A model generated the notes under the pieces. It did no database searches, was not told the origin of the DNA, and was given only the letters and a program-made list of their open reading frames with translations. DNA of 19,549 bases from JBDRNO01 sp043811005 (GTDB taxonomy: Bacteria > Bacteroidota > Bacteroidia > NORP154): NCBI GenBank assembly GCA_043811005.1, contig JBDRNO010000051.1:1-19549 (forward strand). The letters run 5' to 3'. Below are positions 6,765-13,227 of this stretch, in pieces. The first letter of the stretch is position 1, and each line of letters begins with the position of its first letter. The translations under genes were made by a program, and so were the position numbers.

Positions 6765-7769
6765 ATGACAGAAACAATCAATACAACAACAGATATCAAA
6801 GCGCTCAATGAACGCATAGAAAAAGAGAGCGCTTTTGTTGATATTATCACAATGGAAATGGATAAAATGATCGTAGGGCAAAAACATATGGTCGAACGAC
6901 TGCTGATAGGTTTGCTATCAAACGGTCATATTTTATTGGAAGGATTGCCCGGTTTAGCCAAAACCCTTGCTGTTAAATCCATGGCATCTATTATTGATGC
7001 AAAGTTCAGCAGGGTCCAATTCACTCCTGACCTTCTCCCTGCAGACTTGATAGGAACGATGATATACAGCCAGAAGAAAGAAGAATTTTCTGTTCGTAAA
7101 GGACCTATTTTCGCCAATTTTATTTTGGCAGATGAGATAAACCGTGCCCCGGCAAAAGTCCAAAGCGCCTTATTAGAGGCAATGCAGGAACGCCAGATAA
7201 CTATCGGGGAAGAAACGTTCAAATTAGAAGAACCCTTTCTCGTATTGGCTACCCAAAACCCCATAGAGCAGGAAGGCACCTATCCGCTTCCTGAAGCACA
7301 GGTTGACCGGTTTATGCTTAAAGTAGTGATAGGTTATCCAAACAAAGATGAAGAGCGGATGATCATTCGTCAAAATATCATGAGTAATCCATCGGTAAAT
7401 TGTGTAATTAAATCAAAAGATATACTTAATGCAAGAAGTATTGTGAAGGAAGTCTATATGGATGAAAAAATAGAGAAATATATTATAGACATTGTTTTTG
7501 CCACCCGCACTCCCAAAGAGTATAACCTGGAAAAATTCACGGAACTGATCAACTGGGGAGGGTCGCCACGCGCCAGTATCTACCTGGCTCTTGCTTCCAA
7601 ATCATACGCTTTTATAAAACGCAGGGGATATGTAATTCCCGAAGATGTTCGCGCCATCTGTCATGATGTGCTAAGGCACAGGATCGGCTTGACTTATGAA
7701 GCTGAGGCAGAGAATATTACTACTGAGGAGATTATTACTGAGATACTTAATACGGTTGAGGTTCCATAA
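6765..7769 (+). CDS. moxR: MoxR-family AAA+ ATPase
   Basis: MoxR proteins are AAA+ ATPases thought to act as chaperones that remodel or insert cofactors into partner proteins carrying von Willebrand A domains. The 334-residue protein has Walker A GLPGLAKT (60-67, K66), Walker B ILADEINR (D123, E124), a sensor-1 region LVLATQNP and an arginine-finger region EAQVDRFMLK, in the usual order. The C-terminal lid follows (SPRASIYLALASKSYAFIKRRGYV). Its length is normal for the family. It is the first gene of the bat operon; the DUF58 gene starts about 154 bp downstream. The gap is partly repeat DNA. Confidence 0.96.
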   Translation: MTETINTTTDIKALNERIEKESAFVDIITMEMDKMIVGQKHMVERLLIGLLSNGHILLEGLPGLAKTLAVKSMASIIDAKFSRVQFTPDLLPADLIGTMIYSQKKEEFSVRKGPIFANFILADEINRAPAKVQSALLEAMQERQITIGEETFKLEEPFLVLATQNPIEQEGTYPLPEAQVDRFMLKVVIGYPNKDEERMIIRQNIMSNPSVNCVIKSKDILNARSIVKEVYMDEKIEKYIIDIVFATRTPKEYNLEKFTELINWGGSPRASIYLALASKSYAFIKRRGYVIPEDVRAICHDVLRHRIGLTYEAEAENITTEEIITEILNTVEVP

Positions 7770-7835
7770 TGATGCTATTGAAAGATAGTGTAGCAACCAA
7801 AGCAATCTATTAGTTTATAATTGAAAGCTGAAGAA

Positions 7836-7895
7836 TTGCGTACTATTGCAGTCTCAATGTTTACAGCTAAAGATTGCTGCGCTCGCAATGACTAA
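7836..7895. repeat. ATTGC…GCAAT repeat words between moxR and the DUF58 gene
   Basis: ATTGCTGCGCTCGCAAT (about 7873-7889) has 5-bp complementary arms, and a partial copy, ATTGCAGTCTCAATG, precedes it at about 7846-7860. A read-through frame from a TTG in this repeat adds spurious residues to the DUF58 protein. Confidence 0.5.
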
Positions 7896-7923
7896 TTGCA
7901 TATCAACCATTCGATTTTTTCCT

Positions 7924-8799
7924 ATGGAGACAAAAGAATTACTAAAAAAGGTAAGAAAGATAGAGATAAAGACCCGCGGTCTCTCCAGCCAGATATTTTC
8001 GGGCGAATACCACAGCGTCTTTAAAGGGAGAGGTATGACCTTTAGTGAAGTCCGTGAATACCAGTATGGAGATGATATACGTTCGATCGACTGGAATGTT
8101 ACTGCCCGTTTCAATGCCCCCTACATAAAAGTGTTTGAGGAAGAACGGGAGCTAACCGTCATGTTATTGATTGATGTGAGCGGCTCCAGGGAGTTCGGAA
8201 CACAAATGCAGCTAAAACAGAAATTGATTACTGAATTATCTGCTGTACTGGCTTTTTCAGCTATTCATAATAACGATAAGATAGGTGTGATCTTTTTTAG
8301 TGATATTATAGAAAAATTCATTCCACCGAAAAAAGGAACTTCGCATATACTAAGAATTATCCGGGAACTGATAAATTTCAAACCTCTGCATAAAGAGACA
8401 AATATTGCAGAAGCGCTACGTTACTTTACCAATGTAATAAAAAAACGAAGCATTGCATTTTTGTTAACTGATTTTTTGGATGAGGGGTTTGAAGATGCAC
8501 TAAAGATAGCCAATAAAAAACACGATGTTGTTGCCATAAGAATATACGATAAAAGAGAAATCGAAATACCGCCTGTCGGTCTAATTAAACTCAAAGACGC
8601 AGAAACAGGAAAATTTATGTGGATAAATACATTTAATAAAGCTGTCAGGCAGGATTACCGGAAATGGAATATAAAAAATGAGAGCCAATTAAAAGAGATA
8701 TTCACCAAAAGCGGTGTTGATGCCGTTACTATCAGAACAGACCAATCTTATATAAAGCCATTGATGAATTTCTTTAAAAGAAGGGGAAGGCGAGTGTAA
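7924..8799 (+). CDS. DUF58 protein with von Willebrand A-like domain (bat operon)
   Basis: The ATG at 7924 gives METKELLKKVRKIEIKTRGLSSQIFSGEYHS, the normal DUF58 N-terminus. A longer frame from 7846 would read through repeat DNA and is rejected. The 291-residue protein has the DUF58 signature REYQYGDDIRSIDWNVTAR (about residues 42-60) and a von Willebrand A-like metal-binding motif DVSGS (84-88). A second aspartate segment, AFLLTDFLDEGF, follows at about residue 178. It has no signal peptide or membrane segment, so it is cytosolic and a likely direct partner of MoxR. Gene order moxR-DUF58-bat is typical of the phylum. The downstream gap of about 80 bp also has repeat-like words. Confidence 0.93.
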   Translation: METKELLKKVRKIEIKTRGLSSQIFSGEYHSVFKGRGMTFSEVREYQYGDDIRSIDWNVTARFNAPYIKVFEEERELTVMLLIDVSGSREFGTQMQLKQKLITELSAVLAFSAIHNNDKIGVIFFSDIIEKFIPPKKGTSHILRIIRELINFKPLHKETNIAEALRYFTNVIKKRSIAFLLTDFLDEGFEDALKIANKKHDVVAIRIYDKREIEIPPVGLIKLKDAETGKFMWINTFNKAVRQDYRKWNIKNESQLKEIFTKSGVDAVTIRTDQSYIKPLMNFFKRRGRRV

Positions 8800-8879
8800 T
8801 TTAAGGCACTTAAAAACTTGTTTTTGAATAAACGTAGGATTCTATATCTATGATTTTAGATTTGCGATTTTTATATAGT

Positions 8880-9959
8880 ATGGTTTTCAAGGGGATACTC
8901 ATAGGTATTTTGGTTTTTTTAAACCTATTAATACCTACCAACCACACCATAGCAAAACCGAGGCCACAGGATGTTAGTGTATCAGCAACGATTGATACAA
9001 ATGATATCCTTATTGGCGACCATGTTCATTTAAATCTCAAGGCAAAATATCCCACGGGTGATATCATCAACTGGCCATTAATAACAGATACTATTACAGG
9101 ACAGATAGAAGTTGTTGAAAGAACTCAGTTTGATACAGTCCTGACACAAGACAAAAAAAATACGATCCTCAGCCAATCCCTTATTATAACTTCATTTGAT
9201 TCCGGGTTTTTTGTTATTCCTCCTTTTCAGTTTTCAGTTAAGAGAGATACTGCTAATATAACAGAAACCGAACCATTACTGTTAACTGTTCATACGGTTC
9301 AGGTTGATACTGCCCTGGCAATAAAAGACATTAAATCACCATTGGAAATACCTTTAACTATAGAAGAAATCTTACCTTACATTCTGGCTGTGGTAGGTGT
9401 AATTTCGTTAATACTTATAATAATATATCTGTATAAAAAACATAAAAAGAAACCGGAAAGGATCATTTTCAAAAAGCCCAAAGAACCACCACATTTGATC
9501 GCTTTAAGAAAACTCAAAGAATTGGAAGATAGTAAATTATGGCAGCAAAATAAAATAAAGCCCTACTACAGTGATCTGACTGAAATTGTGAGAACATATA
9601 TTGAACACCGTTTTAACATCATTGCGATGGAGCTTACAACCGGGGAAACTTTAAGTTGTTTTCAAAACGTGGATATTGAGCCGGACTTAAAAAGCAAACT
9701 AAAGCAAATGCTCTCTCTTGCCGACATGGTAAAATTCGCAAAAGCCAAGCCCATAGCGAGTGAACATGAGCTGAGTTTAAAAATTGCTTATGATTTTATT
9801 AAAGGAACAATACCTGAAGGAAGGAGCGAGGGGCGCCTGCCTGCCGAAGATTCAGCGAAGGCAGGAGAGGTGAGGGACGAGAGACAGCTTGTTCCGCCTA
9901 TTACAATAAAATCGGAGTCTGAGAAACAGGATACTACCGGGCCAATGTCATTAAGTTAA
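8880..9959 (+). CDS. DUF4381-like membrane protein of the bat operon
   Basis: A protein of unknown function that usually lies between the DUF58 gene and batA. From the ATG at 8880 it has 359 residues. MVFKGILIGILVFLNLLIP followed by NHTIAKP is a signal peptide. The in-frame ATG at 8850 is less likely because it lies in repeat-like GATTTTAGATTTGCGATTT DNA. After a beta-rich periplasmic domain comes one membrane helix (about 167-186, PYILAVVGVISLILIIIYLY), then a cytosolic domain with PPHLIALRKLKELEDSKLW and YYSDLTEIVRTYIEHRF, which resembles DUF4381. The extracellular half recalls BatD. The last ~48 residues (PEGRSEGRLPAEDSAKAGEVRDERQ…) are encoded by repeat words and look like an added tail. 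Confidence 0.8.
   Translation: MVFKGILIGILVFLNLLIPTNHTIAKPRPQDVSVSATIDTNDILIGDHVHLNLKAKYPTGDIINWPLITDTITGQIEVVERTQFDTVLTQDKKNTILSQSLIITSFDSGFFVIPPFQFSVKRDTANITETEPLLLTVHTVQVDTALAIKDIKSPLEIPLTIEEILPYILAVVGVISLILIIIYLYKKHKKKPERIIFKKPKEPPHLIALRKLKELEDSKLWQQNKIKPYYSDLTEIVRTYIEHRFNIIAMELTTGETLSCFQNVDIEPDLKSKLKQMLSLADMVKFAKAKPIASEHELSLKIAYDFIKGTIPEGRSEGRLPAEDSAKAGEVRDERQLVPPITIKSESEKQDTTGPMSLS
9813..9886. repeat. Repeat cluster encoding the tail of the DUF4381-like protein
   Basis: CCTGCC (9840-9845) and GGCAGG (9860-9865) form a hairpin. It is preceded by CCTGAAGGAAGGAGCGAGG and followed by GGGACGAGAG (9874-9883), the same 10-mer found in truA. The base composition is much richer in G+C than the surroundings. 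Confidence 0.65.
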
Positions 9960-9963
9960 GTTT

Positions 9964-10062
9964 AATTAAAAAATGTATAAAAAACCGAAAAACTGAATAA
10001 AAAACCGGCAATCTGATAAACCGATAACCGAGAACCGATATCCGAGAACTGAAAAACCGGAA
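9964..10062. repeat. AACCGATAACCGAG-type word array between the DUF4381-like gene and batA
   Basis: A run of short related words (AAAACCG, ACCGATA, ACCGAGA, ACCGATATCCGAGA, GAAAAACCGG) fills most of the 171-bp gap. It has no open frame and no clear hairpin with a T-run. It is a degenerate low-complexity array of unknown role. Confidence 0.6.
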
Positions 10063-10130
10063 AGAACAGATTAATCATTTATCATCAACAAAATTAATTA
10101 TAGTACTTACTTATGGAATAACAATAATCA

Positions 10131-11144
10131 ATGAATAATATAACATTCGCATATCCTTTTGGTATTGATCCAATAATTTATTGGTCTTGTCTGATTATTA
10201 TCGTTCTATTTTTGGGTTTCTGGTATTGGAAAAGACGTAACGTGGATAATGCCGACATTCAAATATCTTGTCTGAAAGGGTTTGAAAGATCAGGAAAAAC
10301 ACCCAGGCAATATTTACGCTATAGCTTATTCCTATTCAGGATATTAGCAATTGTACTTTTAATTATTGTACTGGCCCGCCCGCAATCGAGCACAAGTTGG
10401 CAGGATGTAACCACAGAGGGCATTGATATTATCTTGTCAATGGATATTTCAGGAAGCATGCTGGCAGAGGACTTTAAACCCAACCGCCTAGAAGCATCCA
10501 AAGATGTGGCAATGGATTTTATCTCAGGAAGGCCCACCGACAGGATCGGATTGGTGGTGTTCAGCGGTGAGAGCTTTACCCAATGCCCGCTCACTACAGA
10601 CCATGCTGTTTTACAAAACTTATTTGGTTCTATCAAAAGCGGAATGATAGAAGACGGAACAGCTATTGGCATGGGACTTGCTACTGCAGTTAACCGGCTT
10701 AAAGACAGTAAAGCCATTAGTAAAGTGATAATTTTGCTGACTGACGGTGTCAATAACCAGGGTTTAATTGCCCCATTGACTGCCGCAGAGATAGCCAGGA
10801 CCTTTAACATCAGGGTCTATACAATCGGAGTGGGAACGAGAGGGCAAGCCCCCTACCCTTTTAAAACACCTTTCGGCATTAAATACCAGAATGTAGAAGT
10901 AAAAATTGATGAAGAGATGTTAAAGGAGATCGCAGATATGACTGATGGCAAATACTTCAGGGCAACAAATAAAAATAAATTAGAGGATATCTATGAAGAA
11001 ATTGATCAGTTGGAAAAATCAAAGATCGAAGTAACCGAATACAGGAAAAAAACCGAGCAGTTTTTGCCGTTCGCTTTAATTGCCGGGATTTTGCTATTAC
11101 TGGAAATATTATTAAGAAATACTGTTTTTAGGAGTATACCATAA
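10131..11144 (+). CDS. batA: BatA, membrane-anchored von Willebrand A protein
   Basis: The 337-residue protein has membrane helices at about 15-33 and 66-84, a von Willebrand A domain and a C-terminal helix (about 309-326), the normal BatA plan. The metal-binding motif is intact: D105-I-S107-G-S109, followed by the conserved 'MLAEDFKPNRLEASK', T in 'DGTAIGMGL' and D in 'LLTDGVNN'. The domain is expected to sit between the second and third helices. Bat proteins are named for aerotolerance in Bacteroides and are thought to form an envelope complex with MoxR. The 43-bp gap to batB is typical of an operon. Start choice: the first ATG with normal length. Confidence 0.96.
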   Translation: MNNITFAYPFGIDPIIYWSCLIIIVLFLGFWYWKRRNVDNADIQISCLKGFERSGKTPRQYLRYSLFLFRILAIVLLIIVLARPQSSTSWQDVTTEGIDIILSMDISGSMLAEDFKPNRLEASKDVAMDFISGRPTDRIGLVVFSGESFTQCPLTTDHAVLQNLFGSIKSGMIEDGTAIGMGLATAVNRLKDSKAISKVIILLTDGVNNQGLIAPLTAAEIARTFNIRVYTIGVGTRGQAPYPFKTPFGIKYQNVEVKIDEEMLKEIADMTDGKYFRATNKNKLEDIYEEIDQLEKSKIEVTEYRKKTEQFLPFALIAGILLLLEILLRNTVFRSIP

Positions 11145-11187
11145 TTTTTTTATATAGTATCTACCACGCGCAGTATAAAAAAGAATA

Positions 11188-12240
11188 ATGTTCCGATTCG
11201 CTAACATAGACTACCTATACGCCTTTGCATTGATCCCGGTATTAATCATTATTTTTTGGATAATGTTATACTGGAAAAAACGTGCATTAAGGGCATTTGG
11301 GGATATTTCAATCATCAATCAGCTTATGCCTTTTGTTTCAAAAAACAGGCCTGTTCTGAAATTTATCGTATTATTATTTGCTTTGGCGTTCATGATCCTT
11401 GGAATAGCCAACCCACAAATTGGTTCAAAGATGGAAGAGGTGAAGCGCGAAGGTGTTGACCTGATGATAGCTTTAGACGTTTCTAACAGCATGATGGCAG
11501 AGGATATTAAACCCAGCCGCCTTGAAAGAGCCAAACAGGCAATATCCAAACTAATTGACAAGCTCCACAATGACCGTATCGGGTTGGTCGTATTTGGCGG
11601 GGAAGCTTTTATACAACTACCGATCACAACCGACTATTCGGCTGCCAAAATGTTTCTCTCTACCATAAGTACAGACATCGTTCCTACTCAAGGTACGGCA
11701 ATTGGTGAAGCTATAGACCTTTCTATAAGATCTTTTAGCAATAATGAAAATAACCCGGAAAAAGGCAATATAAAAAATAAAGCTATTATCATTATCACCG
11801 ATGGTGAAAACCATGAGGACGATGCCGTGAAAGCATCTCAGGGAGCTGCTGAAAAAGGAATTGTTGTTCACACAATCGGTATGGGATTGGTTAAAGGCGC
11901 CCCGATCCCTATATTTAACCGGGGAAAGCAGATTGGTTTCAGAAAAGATAAAGAGGGAAACACCATTATCACAAAGCTCGATGAAATAAAGCTCCAGCAG
12001 ATCGCCTCTGCCGGCAACGGTACTTATATCATGGCTAACAATATCCAAACAGGACTAAGCGTTCTTTTCACTGAAATAAATAAGATGGAAAAAGTAAAAT
12101 TCGGCAGTAAAATATATACCGATTATGAAGACAGGTTCCAGTATTTTATTGCCGTGGCATTATTATTGTTGATTTTGGAGTTATTTATTTCGGAGAGGAA
12201 AAATAAGTGGCTGAGTAAAATTAATTTGTTTGGGAAGTAG
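11188..12240 (+). CDS. batB: BatB, membrane-anchored von Willebrand A protein
   Basis: A paralogue of BatA (350 residues) with the same plan: helices at about 11-29 and 58-75, a von Willebrand A domain, and a C-terminal helix near 320-336. The metal-binding motif is D97-V-S99-N-S101, with 'MMAEDIKPSRLERAKQ' directly after, T in 'QGTAIGEAI' and D in 'IIITDGENHEDDA'. The last feature is more typical of BatB than BatA. It is likely to pair with BatA and with the TPR proteins BatC and BatE in the envelope. The stop is followed by a 126-bp gap containing repeat words, then batC. Confidence 0.96.
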   Translation: MFRFANIDYLYAFALIPVLIIIFWIMLYWKKRALRAFGDISIINQLMPFVSKNRPVLKFIVLLFALAFMILGIANPQIGSKMEEVKREGVDLMIALDVSNSMMAEDIKPSRLERAKQAISKLIDKLHNDRIGLVVFGGEAFIQLPITTDYSAAKMFLSTISTDIVPTQGTAIGEAIDLSIRSFSNNENNPEKGNIKNKAIIIITDGENHEDDAVKASQGAAEKGIVVHTIGMGLVKGAPIPIFNRGKQIGFRKDKEGNTIITKLDEIKLQQIASAGNGTYIMANNIQTGLSVLFTEINKMEKVKFGSKIYTDYEDRFQYFIAVALLLLILELFISERKNKWLSKINLFGK

Positions 12241-12247
12241 TAACCGT

Positions 12248-12259
12248 TGAGCGTAGTTT
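12248..12259. repeat. TGAGCGTAGTTT word, copy 1, upstream of batC
   Basis: An exact 12-mer in the batB-batC gap that recurs at 13152-13163 in the batC-batD gap, so batC is flanked by direct copies. The same gap holds GTCCGCCAGCTG…GCGGA words near 12301-12326. Confidence 0.5.
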
Positions 12260-12366
12260 GCTAAGTTCGCTTAATCTAATTAAATATTTTTGTGTTCTTT
12301 GTCCGCCAGCTGTCGAAAGCTTTGCGGAAAATAAAAACTTTAAATTCCAAAACAATAAAATAAAAA

Positions 12367-13104
12367 ATGAAACAACTCTTAGTTTTTATCATAATTCTTC
12401 ATTTTCAATTTTTAATTCTCAATTCCCATTCCTTTGCCCAAAGCGAAAGGAAGCTGATCCGGGAAGGTAATAAATTATATAATAAGGATAAATACGAAGA
12501 TGCAGAAATAAGTTATCGCAAAGCATTGGACAAAAATGCAAAATCTTATGAGGGTTCTTTCAATTTAGGAGATGCTGCTTACAAGCAAAAAAAATATGAA
12601 GATGCCACAAACCAATTTGAATTGTTAACACATCAGGAATCAGATAAAAAAACTGTGGCTAAATCGTTTCACAATCTCGGCAATTCACTTTTACAAGCCA
12701 AACAGTTTGAAAAGAGCATAGAAGCATATAAAAATGCTCTAAGGAATAACCCTGATGATACAGACACTAAATACAACCTTGCATACGCCCAGACAATGTT
12801 AAAACAGCAACAGCAACAACAGCAAGACCAGTGCCAGAATAAAGACAAGGAAAATAAAGAGGATCAGCAAGACCAGGAAAACAAGCAGGATCAGCAAGAG
12901 GAAAACGAACAGAAACAGGATGAACAGAAGCAGGAAGAACAAACAGAACAAAACGAAAAGCAACAACCAAGACCCGATCAAATATCAAAAGAAGATGCCG
13001 AGAGATTATTGGAAGCTCTGAAAAATGAAGAGATGGACGTGCAGGAGAAGCTGAAAAAGAAAAAAGCTAAAGCGACTAAGATCAAAATAGAGAAAGACTG
13101 GTAG
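12367..13104 (+). CDS. batC: BatC, TPR protein with glutamine/glutamate-rich region
   Basis: The 245-residue protein starts with a signal peptide (MKQLLVFIIILHFQFLILNSHSFAQ). TPR helices follow (about 28-135, with LYNKDKYEDAEISYRKAL, SFNLGDAAYKQKKYEDA, FHNLGNSLLQAKQFEKSIEAYKNAL). Then comes a strongly hydrophilic stretch rich in Q, E, D, N and K (about 140-205), and a conserved end DAERLLEALKNEE…KIEKDW. It is periplasmic and probably mediates contacts in the Bat complex. The Q-rich part is encoded by CAG/CAA-rich DNA, which makes its length prone to change. An opposite-strand frame over this part (12799-12981) is only a leucine-rich shadow. Confidence 0.93.
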   Translation: MKQLLVFIIILHFQFLILNSHSFAQSERKLIREGNKLYNKDKYEDAEISYRKALDKNAKSYEGSFNLGDAAYKQKKYEDATNQFELLTHQESDKKTVAKSFHNLGNSLLQAKQFEKSIEAYKNALRNNPDDTDTKYNLAYAQTMLKQQQQQQQDQCQNKDKENKEDQQDQENKQDQQEENEQKQDEQKQEEQTEQNEKQQPRPDQISKEDAERLLEALKNEEMDVQEKLKKKKAKATKIKIEKDW

Positions 13105-13110
13105 TTATGA

Positions 13111-13163
13111 CTACGAAATACGAAAATATACAAATTTACGAAAAAAACAACTGAGCGTAGTTT
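13111..13163. repeat. TACGAAA words and TGAGCGTAGTTT copy 2 between batC and batD
   Basis: TACGAAATACGAAA is followed by more TACAAA/TACGAAA words, then the exact TGAGCGTAGTTT 12-mer (13152-13163) also present at 12248-12259. No promoter or terminator was recognised here. Confidence 0.5.
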
Positions 13164-13227
13164 TAATAAAATATTGAAATCCGTAGGTTGAATAACCAAC
13201 GTGTTGAAATTCCGATACTATAAACTA

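Noticed and set aside
7846..7923. Upstream extension of the DUF58 gene from TTG
   Set aside because: It reads through ATTGC/GCAAT repeat DNA, and ATG 7924 gives the normal family N-terminus.
12799..12981. Leucine-rich membrane-like frame on the minus strand of batC
   Set aside because: It is the antisense shadow of the CAG/CAA-rich Q/E stretch.
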